A DNA stretch of 64,000 nt, taken from NCBI GenBank assembly GCA_016715065.1, contig JADKBN010000010.1, positions 124,001 to 188,000 on the forward strand. Reading direction: 5' to 3'. Position 1 is the stretch's first letter, and each line of letters begins with the position of its first letter. The stretch is from Fibrobacterota bacterium (lineage in GTDB: Bacteria > Fibrobacterota > Fibrobacteria > UBA5070). The position numbers were made by a program, and so were the translations under genes. Below are positions 34,808 through 42,781 of this stretch, one piece after another. The notes below the pieces were generated by a model, which saw only the letters and a program-made list of their open reading frames with translations, did not search any database and had not been told where the DNA came from.

Positions 34808-36718
34808 ATGGATACGCTCAAGCTCACACTGCCCGACGGATCGGAAAAGCAGGTGACCGCGGGCACCACCGGCCTGGACATCGCGATGTCCATCTCCCCT
34901 CGGTTGGCCGATGCCGCCGTGGCCGTGGTGATCGATGGCAAGCAATGGGACCTCAAGCGTGCGCTTCCGGGTTCAGGCGCGTTCCGGATTCTGACGGCCA
35001 AGGACGCCGAATCCCTGGAAATCGTGCGCCACTCCAGCGCCCACCTCATGGCCCAGGCGATCGTGCAGCTGTTTCCCGGCACCAAGCTCGCGATCGGGCC
35101 AGTGATCGAAAATGGCTTTTACTACGACATCGACTCGCCCCACAAGTTCACCCCCGACGACTTCGCCGCCATCGAAGCGAAGATGACCGAGCTTGCCGGG
35201 CAGAAATTGTCGATCGATCGCACCGACATCAAGCGCCTGGAAGCGATCGAGAAGTGGGGCGTGCAAGCCGAGCCCTACAAGGTCGAGATGATGCAGGAGT
35301 GGACCGACGAAACGGTCAGCTACTACACGCAGGGTGATTTCTTCGACCTCTGCCGTGGGCCCCACGTTCCGCACACCGGTTTCTTGAAGTTCGTGAAACT
35401 GTTGTCCGTGGCCGGCGCCTACTGGCGCGGTGACGAAAAACGTCCGATGCTCCAGCGCATCTACGCCACCGCCTTCCACGACAAGAAGGCGCTCGAGGCC
35501 CACGTGACCGCCTTGGAAGAGGCCAAGAAGCGCGACCACCGCGTGATCGGGCGCAAGCTGGAATTGTTCCACCTGCAAGACGACATGCCGGGCATGGTGT
35601 TCTGGCACCCGCAGGGCTGGGCGCTGTACCGCGCGCTGCAAACCTATGTGCGCGAAAAGATCGAGGCCGCGGGCTACGTGGAGGTGAACACCCCCAGCGT
35701 GGCTTCCAAGGTCCTTTGGGAAAAATCGGGTCACTGGGACAAGTACCAGGACAACATGTTTGTGACCGAATCGGAAAAGCGCATCTACGCGATCAAGCCG
35801 ATGAACTGCCCCGGCCACATCCAGATCTTCAACCAGGGGCTGCGCAGCTACCGCGAGCTGCCCCTTCGCATGGCGGAGTTCGGCTCCTGTGTGCGCAACG
35901 AGCCCTCCGGCACGTTGCACGGCATCATGCGTGTGCGGGCCTTCGTGCAGGACGACGCCCACATCTTCTGCACCCCCGAACAGATCGGACAGGAAGTCGC
36001 GGATTTCTGCAAGCTCCTCAAGGAGATGTACGCCGACTTCGGATTCAACGAAGTCATCGTGAAGTTCTCCACGCGTCCTGAAAAGCGGGTGGGCACGGAT
36101 GAATCCTGGGATCGCGTGGAGAAGGCCCTGGCCGACGCCTGCGAGTTCGCAGGATTGGTCACCGAACTGAACCCTGGCGAAGGCGCGTTCTATGGTCCCA
36201 AGCTGGAATTCACCCTCAAGGATTGCCTGGGACGCCACTGGCAGTGCGGCACCATCCAGGTGGACCCCAACTTGCCCGAACGCCTCGGCGCCCAATATGT
36301 GGGTGAGGACGGCGCCCGCCATACCCCCATCATGCTGCACCGCGCCATCCTGGGCTCGTTGGAGAGGTTCATCGGCATCCTGATCGAAAACTACGCGGGA
36401 GCCTTCCCCGTGTGGCTCTCGCCCGTGCAAGCCACCATCTTGCCGGTTTCCGAAAAGTTCCTGGACGCCGCCCGCGCGACCGCATCGGCCCTTCGCAAGG
36501 CGGGTTTGCGCGTGACGGTGGACGAGCAAAACCAGAAGCTCGGCTACAAGATCCGCGAAGCGGAAGGCCAGCGCCTGCCGTTCATCCTGGTGGTGGGCGA
36601 AAAGGAGGCTGCCTCCGGGACAGTTTCTGTCCGCCAGCGCGGGGCGGGGGATCTGGGAGCCAAGACGATCGGGGAGTTTGTGGAGTTTGTCGCCGGTGAG
36701 GTTGCCGCGAAGCGCTGA
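34808..36718 (+). CDS. thrS: threonyl-tRNA synthetase
   Basis: A 636-residue class II synthetase that charges tRNA-Thr. In order it has a TGS domain (about 1-65), the TGS-linked editing domain with HSSAHLMAQAI, the catalytic core with GMVFWHPQGWALY and NCPGHIQIF, and a C-terminal anticodon-binding domain (FPVWLSPVQATILPV). Length is normal. GGAGA lies eight bases before ATG 34808. The usual infC-rpmI-rplT genes do not follow; a strong terminator does. A possible operator hairpin is in the leader. Confidence 0.97.
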   Translation: MDTLKLTLPDGSEKQVTAGTTGLDIAMSISPRLADAAVAVVIDGKQWDLKRALPGSGAFRILTAKDAESLEIVRHSSAHLMAQAIVQLFPGTKLAIGPVIENGFYYDIDSPHKFTPDDFAAIEAKMTELAGQKLSIDRTDIKRLEAIEKWGVQAEPYKVEMMQEWTDETVSYYTQGDFFDLCRGPHVPHTGFLKFVKLLSVAGAYWRGDEKRPMLQRIYATAFHDKKALEAHVTALEEAKKRDHRVIGRKLELFHLQDDMPGMVFWHPQGWALYRALQTYVREKIEAAGYVEVNTPSVASKVLWEKSGHWDKYQDNMFVTESEKRIYAIKPMNCPGHIQIFNQGLRSYRELPLRMAEFGSCVRNEPSGTLHGIMRVRAFVQDDAHIFCTPEQIGQEVADFCKLLKEMYADFGFNEVIVKFSTRPEKRVGTDESWDRVEKALADACEFAGLVTELNPGEGAFYGPKLEFTLKDCLGRHWQCGTIQVDPNLPERLGAQYVGEDGARHTPIMLHRAILGSLERFIGILIENYAGAFPVWLSPVQATILPVSEKFLDAARATASALRKAGLRVTVDEQNQKLGYKIREAEGQRLPFILVVGEKEAASGTVSVRQRGAGDLGAKTIGEFVEFVAGEVAAKR

Positions 36719-36745
36719 CCCGCATCTCGCGGCGCATACTCGCTC

Positions 36746-36808
36746 AACGAGCCATCCCGGACCCTCGACGTACCAGCGCGTACGCCTTCGGGTCCGGGAT
36801 GGCTCGTT
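36746..36808 (+). terminator. long hairpin terminator after thrS
   Basis: A perfect 19-bp stem, left arm 36746-36764 and right arm 36790-36808 (ends GTCCGGGATGGCTCGTT). A small CGTAC/GTACG hairpin lies inside the loop. It begins 27 bp after the thrS stop. Confidence 0.75.
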
Positions 36809-37469
36809 TCACTTCGTCTGCATCCACGATCTGCGGGTCAGTTTTCCGTTTGGTGGGTACCAATTTCCGGCGCCGCTTCGCTGGCCGGCTGAATGGTCGA
36901 TGCCCCGAACGCCGAGTCCCTCTCCCCCGCTGGGGAGAGGGGGAGGGTGAGGGCACGACCCCTTCCTCCCCGCCAATCCCAGCCACTTCCGCCAACCCAG
37001 GTTCGCCGACCCAACCCGCTTCGCTGGCCGGTGGGTTGAGCGAACTGGCTGGGATGTCTGGGTAAGGCTGGGGTGGTGGAAAAGGTGTGGGCCGACGGGA
37101 ATGGCCGTCGTTGCCCGATGGGCGATGTCGGGGCGATTCTCGGATCGCCCGGAATACGGGGGCGGGCAGACGGCGGCAACGGCGGTCGCGTAGGCTGATC
37201 GCGGCGGTCATGGGTGGGGCCGGTTCGTTGAAGAATGGGGGAGGAAAGAGAAAAATCGTGTCTGCAGCGGGACTATTTTAATCCTACCTGCGGAGGAGAT
37301 CAGTCCAGCTAGGCTTTGTCAGAAGGGGTTTGGAAATGATTGTTTTCCATTGTTCCTCGTTTTTTAGGGGTTTCAGCCCTTGCGCATTTGATCATGGTTT
37401 TGCGGAAATTCTCGAAACTCCATTTGTGGAAATGGAAAAATATTCAAAACGTTGTCGAGGGTTTTGAAG
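36809..37469. other. long region without a convincing gene; composition changes inside it
   Basis: About 660 bp with no frame that resembles a real protein. Up to about 37230 it is G+C-rich and full of short inverted repeats, such as CCCTCTCCCC/GGGGAGAGGG at 36918-36941 and AACCC/GGGTT around 37015-37040. From about 37240 it becomes clearly AT-rich and leads into the double-CXXCG genes. It could hold remnants of an older gene or the edge of a transferred segment. Confidence 0.5.
36918..36941. repeat. short palindromic repeat
   Basis: CCCTCTCCCC, loop CGCT, GGGGAGAGGG: a perfect 10-bp palindrome of the kind dispersed between genes in G+C-rich genomes. Confidence 0.5.
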
Positions 37470-38078
37470 ATGAACATTTACAACATCACATTTGGCAGAA
37501 CTTGCTTTTATCAGGGGGTTACGCCTCATTTGGGGCGAAAGTTTTGTCTCGTTTGTGCAAGAGATCTCCCTGGCGGAGCTGTTTTCCCGGATACATTGAC
37601 GTTTCCATACGTCGGACAATATGATGGGGAAGATTTTGATTCGATTGAGTTTGCTTTGCCGCGTGGTGGTGGTTTCTTGCTTGCAACGCCAAGGGTTCTG
37701 GAAATCATCAAGGACATGGGGATCTCTGTGAGGACATACCCAGCCGTCCTTCGTTCGAAAAATAAAAAAGATAGCCGCCAGAAAGAAATGATCGGGGTAG
37801 AGGGGGCGTTTTCGGTGGAATTGGACCCGGTGGCCTTTCGGAAGAGTCGAAACGTTGACTGTCCTGGGTGTGGCAGAACTTCATGGTATTGGAGTGGTAA
37901 TCAAGGGAAATATCTGTTTAAAGGGGCTAGAAGCCAATTTCATCTATTCTGCGTGGCTGGGTATGAGCCGCAGGCTTATTTTTCGGAAGATTTTATCAAA
38001 GAGCTCAGACTGAAAAAAGTCCGTGGAGTGCCGAGCCTACGAGGTGAAAAGCCATTTGGGGAATGGACAGCAGAATGA
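37470..38078 (+). CDS. double-CXXCG immunity-like protein (SitI6 type), AT-rich
   Basis: A 202-residue protein resembling the Myxococcus double-CXXCG paralogous family, whose studied member SitI6 protects against a contact-delivered toxin. It has CLVC near residue 27 and CPGCG near 131, probably one zinc site, a middle motif LPRGGGFLLATP, and KPFGEW near the end. ATG 37470 has GAGGG eight bases upstream. Codon and base use are much more AT-rich than neighbours, suggesting transfer. It overlaps the next paralogue by ATGA. No toxin gene is visible next to it, so the immunity role is inference. Confidence 0.68.
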   Translation: MNIYNITFGRTCFYQGVTPHLGRKFCLVCARDLPGGAVFPDTLTFPYVGQYDGEDFDSIEFALPRGGGFLLATPRVLEIIKDMGISVRTYPAVLRSKNKKDSRQKEMIGVEGAFSVELDPVAFRKSRNVDCPGCGRTSWYWSGNQGKYLFKGARSQFHLFCVAGYEPQAYFSEDFIKELRLKKVRGVPSLRGEKPFGEWTAE

Positions 38079-38710
38079 CAAAGGTCTATAAAATCCTGCG
38101 TCAAGATCTAAATGCAGGTACTCACTGTGATCTTGAGGGTCCTTGGAATTTTCAAAAAGAAATGTGCTCCACGTGCTCGCAGCCTTCTGATCGGACGCTT
38201 CCTTGGTTTAGTGCGGAAACTCTTCAGGTCCATTTTCGAAGGCATAAGGGACGCGAGGTTTCTGATCTGATTCTTCCGCATTCCAGCCCTTTCCTCTTCG
38301 CCACCCCAAAAGCCAAACAGACCATGGAAGCGCAGGGGCTTCCGGTGACTTTCCACCAGGCTTCCAAGATCCCCCTGTCCAAGGAGAATAAGTACTACTA
38401 CGAGTGGGATCCCAAGGAGGCCATCTACCTGGTGGAATGCGCCCATCTCCTGAAGCTGGACATGGACCGAACCCAGCTGGAATGGAAGAAAGACTGCCCG
38501 GGATGTGGGAAGACCTATCCGTTGCTCCATACCGTGAAGGATCCGGTGGTTTTGGCCCCCAAAAGGAGTGATGCCCGCGTGTTCGTGCTGGAGCCTTGGC
38601 CCGATAGTTACCTCTACATCAGCCAGGACACCCTCAAGGAGTGGAAGAAGTTGGGCCTCACGGGAATCGAGAGCCTCAAGAAGCCGTTCGGGGTTTTGGA
38701 AGGGGCGTAG
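38075..38710 (+). CDS. double-CXXCG immunity-like protein (SitI6 type), second copy
   Basis: A 211-residue paralogue of the preceding gene with CSTC near residue 31, CPGCGKT near 149, LPHSSPFLFATP in the middle and KKPFGVLE at the end. Its ATG overlaps the previous stop (ATGA). The first ~65 codons are AT-rich like the gene before it, but from about 38270 on the sequence is G+C-rich like the chromosome, so it looks mosaic. Function by family analogy only: toxin immunity or a zinc-binding partner. Confidence 0.68.
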   Translation: MTKVYKILRQDLNAGTHCDLEGPWNFQKEMCSTCSQPSDRTLPWFSAETLQVHFRRHKGREVSDLILPHSSPFLFATPKAKQTMEAQGLPVTFHQASKIPLSKENKYYYEWDPKEAIYLVECAHLLKLDMDRTQLEWKKDCPGCGKTYPLLHTVKDPVVLAPKRSDARVFVLEPWPDSYLYISQDTLKEWKKLGLTGIESLKKPFGVLEGA

Positions 38711-38723
38711 GATCGCTCGCTTG

Positions 38724-38775
38724 GGACCCCCCCGGGTTTTCGGGTCCAGGTCTTTCCAGAACCTAGATTGGGAAT
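38724..38775 (+). promoter_or_regulatory. duplicated upstream element, copy 1
   Basis: About 52 bp just before the first AAA-ATPase gene, nearly identical to 40361-40411. It contains a GGACCC/GGGTCC hairpin, then AGGTCTTTCCAGAACC and CTAGATT, a candidate -10 box only six bases before ATG. There is no Shine-Dalgarno, so the mRNA may be leaderless. Confidence 0.55.
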
Positions 38776-40341
38776 ATGGCAGCTCGTTCGAAGTCGTTCA
38801 ATACCACTGGCCCTTGCCGTCCCGAAATGCATTACATGCTGGCTCCCGAGGCGCGGCTACCCAGTCGCGACCTTCAGCGCCTGATCGACGAAGAGTTGTA
38901 CTGGGTGCTCCATGCGCCACGCCAGACCGGGAAAACCAGCTTCCTGATGTCGTGGATGCGGTCCCTGAACGCCTCCGAACAGGTTGTGGCTTGCTACGTG
39001 AGCGTGGAGCGCTGCCAGGGGATAGAAGAGGTCGAGGAAGCTCTGCCCTCCATCTGTCATGCCGTGGTCGACTATGCTGGGAAAATGCTGGATTCGGCGT
39101 ATGTCCCCGCCATCCCGAAGGACGTTCCCGCCGCCAGCGCCCTAGCCGCACAGTTTTCGGAATGGGCCGCATTGTGCGCACCCAAGCCATTGGTGATCCT
39201 CTTCGATGAAGTGGATACCCTTTCCGGCAGGACGCTCGTCAGTTTCCTGCGACAGTTGCGCGGTGGTTTCGCGAGCCGTGGCGTGGGCCGATTTCCCACT
39301 TCGGTGGCGCTGGTGGGGATGCGCGACCTCAAAGACTACCTGATCCACAGCAAGGACGGGGTGGCGGTGAACCCGGGAAGTCCCTTCAATATCAAGAAGG
39401 ATTCCTACACCTTGCGGAACTTCACGGGAGGTGAGGTCCGGGAGTTGCTTTCCCAACACACGGCGGCAACGGGCCAAGTCTTCACGGACGAGTCGATCTC
39501 CGAGGTGTTTCGGCTCACGGGTGGTCAGCCTTGGCTGGTGAATACCCTGGCGGATCTCTGCGTTACCCGGTTGGTGATGGACGGGTCTCCCATCACCGCC
39601 GACCACATCGAGGCCGCCAAGGAGGAGCTGATCAAGAGCCGCGCGGTGCATATCGACAGCTTGGCCGAGCGTCTGCGCGACCCCAAGGTCAAGCGCATCG
39701 TGCAGCCCATCCTGGCGGGGGATTCCGACCCCACCCTGGCCGATGGTGACGATTTCCGTCTGTGCCTGGATCTGGGGCTGGTGGCGTTGGAGAACGGTGT
39801 GCCGAGTATCGCCAATCCCATCTACCGGGAAGTGCTGATCCGCACGCTCAACTATGGGCAACAATTGGCCATCCCCGCCCCCGAGTTCCGATGGACCAAG
39901 GACGACGGCGATCTGGACCTGGAGGCTCTGTTCGACGAATTTGCCGATTTTTGGCGCGAGAACGGCGATCTATGGGAGCTGAAGGCCGATTACACCGAAG
40001 TGTTTCCCCATCTCTTGTTGATGGCCTTTTTCCAGCGGGTCTTGAACGGCGGAGCTCGGCTCACGCGAGAAGCGGCGGTGGGACGTGAACGGATGGACAT
40101 GCTGATCGAGTGGAAAGGCCACAAGCACATCATCGAAATCAGGCTGGTGCACCCTCGCCACGGCCGGGAAGCAACCCTGAAGAAGGGCTTGAACCAGATT
40201 GACCGCTATGCCGATAAGGTGGGGCGCGATGCGACCCAAACCCTGGTGATTTTCGACCGCACTCCCGCCGGAAGGGCCATGTCGTGGGAAGAACGCTTGC
40301 GCCGCGAAGAACACCAGGACGTGGTGGTGCGGTGGTTGTAG
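38776..40341 (+). CDS. AAA-ATPase with C-terminal PD-(D/E)XK nuclease-like domain, copy 1
   Basis: A 521-residue protein. Residues ~1-350 are an AAA ATPase of the AAA_35/AAA-like type with Walker A APRQTGKTS (47-55), Walker B LVILFDEVD (139-147) and VALVGMRDLK. Residues ~400-521 resemble a PD-(D/E)XK nuclease: D441, E454 and a QxxxY helix (QIDRY). The position expected to be lysine is arginine here (EIR, codon AGG at 40141), so nuclease activity may be lost. Copy 2 downstream is nearly identical except at residues 79-134. Such ATPase-nuclease fusions are amplified in several gut and soil bacteria; their role is unknown, with defence or mobile functions possible. Confidence 0.82.
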   Translation: MAARSKSFNTTGPCRPEMHYMLAPEARLPSRDLQRLIDEELYWVLHAPRQTGKTSFLMSWMRSLNASEQVVACYVSVERCQGIEEVEEALPSICHAVVDYAGKMLDSAYVPAIPKDVPAASALAAQFSEWAALCAPKPLVILFDEVDTLSGRTLVSFLRQLRGGFASRGVGRFPTSVALVGMRDLKDYLIHSKDGVAVNPGSPFNIKKDSYTLRNFTGGEVRELLSQHTAATGQVFTDESISEVFRLTGGQPWLVNTLADLCVTRLVMDGSPITADHIEAAKEELIKSRAVHIDSLAERLRDPKVKRIVQPILAGDSDPTLADGDDFRLCLDLGLVALENGVPSIANPIYREVLIRTLNYGQQLAIPAPEFRWTKDDGDLDLEALFDEFADFWRENGDLWELKADYTEVFPHLLLMAFFQRVLNGGARLTREAAVGRERMDMLIEWKGHKHIIEIRLVHPRHGREATLKKGLNQIDRYADKVGRDATQTLVIFDRTPAGRAMSWEERLRREEHQDVVVRWL

Positions 40342-40360
40342 GCTAAGACGATCTCCATTT

Positions 40361-40411
40361 GGACCCCCCGGGTTTTCGGGTCCAGGTCTTTCCAGAACCT
40401 AGATTGGGAAC
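40361..40411 (+). promoter_or_regulatory. duplicated upstream element, copy 2
   Basis: The same element as at 38724-38775, with six instead of seven Cs in the hairpin and one further base change before ATG. It shows that the duplication included the promoter, not only the coding region. Confidence 0.55.
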
Positions 40412-41974
40412 ATGGCAGCTCGTTCGAAGTCGTTCAATACCACTGGCCCTTGCCGTCCCGAGATGCATTACATGCTGGCTCCCGAGGCGCGGCTACCCAG
40501 TCGCGACCTTCAGCGCCTGATCGACGAAGAGTTGTACTGGGTACTCCATGCGCCACGCCAGACCGGGAAAACAAGTTTCCTGATGTCGTGGATGCGGTCC
40601 CTGAACGCTTCGGACCAAGTTGTGGCCTGCTACGTGAGCGTGGAGGCATGCCAAGGGATCGAGGATTTGGCGTTGGCGACGCCGGCGATCTGTGGGGCGA
40701 TTCGTAATTATGCCGGTGATTTTGGTGTTCCGGTACCCTTGAAACCACCTGTGGGGGCTGATCCCGCGATCCAGCTCACCGAAACGATCAAACAATGGTC
40801 GGAGCTGTGCGCACCCAAGCCATTGGTGATCCTCTTCGATGAAGTGGATACCCTTTCCGGCGCGACGCTCGTCAGTTTTCTGCGACAGTTGCGTGGTGGT
40901 TTCGCGAGCCGTGGCGTGGGCCGATTTCCCGCTTCGGTGGCGCTGGTGGGGATGCGCGACCTCAAAGACTACCTGATCCACAGCAAGGACGGGGTGGCGG
41001 TGAACCCGGGAAGTCCCTTCAACATCAAGAAGGATTCCTACACCTTGCGGAACTTCACGGAAGGCGAGGTCCGGGAGTTGCTTTCCCAACACACGGCGGC
41101 AACGGGCCAAGTCTTCACGGACGAGTCGATCTCCGAGGTGTTTCGCCTCACGGGTGGACAGCCCTGGTTGGTGAACACCCTGGCGGATCTCTGCGTTACC
41201 CGGTTGGTGATGGACGGTTCTCCGATCACGGCCGACCACATCGAGGCCGCCAAGGAGGAGCTGATCAAGAGCCGCGCGGTGCACATCGACAGCTTGGCCG
41301 AGCGTCTGCGCGACCCCAAGGTCAAGCGCATCGTGCAGCCCATCCTGGCGGGGGATTCCGACCCCACCCTGGCCGATGGTGACGATTTCCGTCTGTGCCT
41401 GGATCTGGGGCTGGTGGCGTTGGAGAACGGTGTGCCGAGTATCGCCAATCCCATCTACCGGGAAGTGCTGATCCGCACGCTCAACTATGGGCAACAATTG
41501 GCCATCCCCGCCCCCGAGTTCCGATGGACCAAGGACGACGGCGATCTGGACCTGGAGGCTCTGTTCGACGAATTTGCCGATTTTTGGCGCGAGAACGGCG
41601 ATCTATGGGAGCTGAAGGCCGATTACACCGAAGTGTTTCCCCATCTCTTGTTGATGGCCTTTTTCCAGCGGGTCCTGAACGGCGGGGCTAGGCTCACGCG
41701 CGAGGCGGCAGTGGGGCGTGAACGGATGGATATGCTGATCGAGTGGAAAGGCCACAAGCACATCATCGAGATCAAGCTGGTGCACCCTCGCCACGGCCGA
41801 GAAGCGACTCTGAAGAAGGGCTTGAATCAGATTGCCCGCTATGCCGACAAGGTGGGGCGCGATGCGACCCAAACCCTGGTGATCTTCGACCGCACTCCTG
41901 CCGGCAGAGCAATGCCGTGGGACGAGCGTTTGCGCCGCGAGCAGCACCAGGATGTGGTGGTCAGGTGGCTCTAG
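40412..41974 (+). CDS. AAA-ATPase with C-terminal PD-(D/E)XK nuclease-like domain, copy 2
   Basis: A 520-residue tandem copy of the gene at 38776-40341. Walker A, Walker B and the C-terminal nuclease-like domain match almost residue for residue. This copy keeps EIK with the lysine (codon AAG at 41774) that is arginine in copy 1. The segment 79-133 is quite different (EACQGIEDLALATPAICGAI, then GVPVPLKPPVGADPA). That region lies between Walker A and B, where a partner or target could be sensed. It is convergent with the FISUMP lipoprotein gene. Confidence 0.82.
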   Translation: MAARSKSFNTTGPCRPEMHYMLAPEARLPSRDLQRLIDEELYWVLHAPRQTGKTSFLMSWMRSLNASDQVVACYVSVEACQGIEDLALATPAICGAIRNYAGDFGVPVPLKPPVGADPAIQLTETIKQWSELCAPKPLVILFDEVDTLSGATLVSFLRQLRGGFASRGVGRFPASVALVGMRDLKDYLIHSKDGVAVNPGSPFNIKKDSYTLRNFTEGEVRELLSQHTAATGQVFTDESISEVFRLTGGQPWLVNTLADLCVTRLVMDGSPITADHIEAAKEELIKSRAVHIDSLAERLRDPKVKRIVQPILAGDSDPTLADGDDFRLCLDLGLVALENGVPSIANPIYREVLIRTLNYGQQLAIPAPEFRWTKDDGDLDLEALFDEFADFWRENGDLWELKADYTEVFPHLLLMAFFQRVLNGGARLTREAAVGRERMDMLIEWKGHKHIIEIKLVHPRHGREATLKKGLNQIARYADKVGRDATQTLVIFDRTPAGRAMPWDERLRREQHQDVVVRWL

Positions 41975-42006
41975 GGGAATTCCCGTAGAACCCTCCTGAT
42001 CAGCGC

Positions 42007-42753
42007 CTACAGCGTATCCCTCACACACCTGATGTTCAGGGCCGTCACGCGCGGGACCACCAGCAGGCGCATTCCTCTGTCCTGGGCGGCCAGGAAGACT
42101 GCCCAGGCGCTGGTGCAGGAGAAGTCTACGCGGTTGGAGCGGGTCCAGTAGGCGGCTCGGGAGCCTTCCTCCAGGAAGGCGCTGTCGGGCGGGGTGTGGC
42201 CGGACAGGCCAAAGCCCTGGTCGCCACGGGTCCAGTAGCCGAAGGGGCGGGCGTTGAACAGGTGGAGGCCCGTGTCGGGTGCCGAGCCGTCGAGGGGGGG
42301 ATCCCAGCCCACGGTTCCTTTTAAAAACTGTCCTGCCGCTTCCGTGCCGCCCAAGGAACGGGCCAGGACGAGCCATTCGGAGGTGTCCGGCAGATGCCAT
42401 CCCGCAGGGCAGACTCCGCGCGGAGGCTTGTTCACGTCGCACCAATTGGGGAGGACGGTGTCACCACCCATGGCCGAGGGCCAGCTGTAGTAGCGGTGGG
42501 AGGCGATCAAGCCCGGGTTGGCCCTGCTCCAAACGGAATCCTTCGGATCGAACTCGAGATTCTCCGCCATCCACTCCTGTTGGCCGATTTGGACGGTGCT
42601 GTAGGTGCGGCGGTCGCGAGCATCCACCACGGGATCTGCCTCGATGATTTTCACCGGCGCCACGGCGGGCGCTTCCACAGCCGTGGTGGGCGATTCCTTC
42701 TGGCAGGCGGCGGCAAAAAGGAGGAAAATTCCGAGGATGGGCTTACGGAGCAT
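42007..42753 (-). CDS. lipoprotein with Fibrobacter major paralogous (FISUMP) domain
   Basis: A 248-residue lipoprotein (lipobox LLFAAAC, cysteine at ~19). From residue ~48 to the end it carries the FISUMP domain, recognised by DRRTYSTVQIGQQEWMAENL, CPAGWHLPDTSEW, GYWTR, AAYWTRS and the closing LNIRCVRD. This domain is highly amplified in Fibrobacter succinogenes, so it is a good marker of phylum. It probably sits on the cell surface; the role is unknown. Start ATG 42753 is chosen for the signal sequence. The divergent beta-propeller gene starts 28 bp away. Confidence 0.9.
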   Translation of the reverse strand: MLRKPILGIFLLFAAACQKESPTTAVEAPAVAPVKIIEADPVVDARDRRTYSTVQIGQQEWMAENLEFDPKDSVWSRANPGLIASHRYYSWPSAMGGDTVLPNWCDVNKPPRGVCPAGWHLPDTSEWLVLARSLGGTEAAGQFLKGTVGWDPPLDGSAPDTGLHLFNARPFGYWTRGDQGFGLSGHTPPDSAFLEEGSRAAYWTRSNRVDFSCTSAWAVFLAAQDRGMRLLVVPRVTALNIRCVRDTL

Positions 42754-42781
42754 CGTGCTAAGAATACCTTCCTCAAGACCC

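Noticed and set aside
37340..37624. A 94-residue frame before the first double-CXXCG gene
   Set aside because: It overlaps that gene in another frame, has no ribosome binding site and no family features, so it was not taken as a toxin gene.
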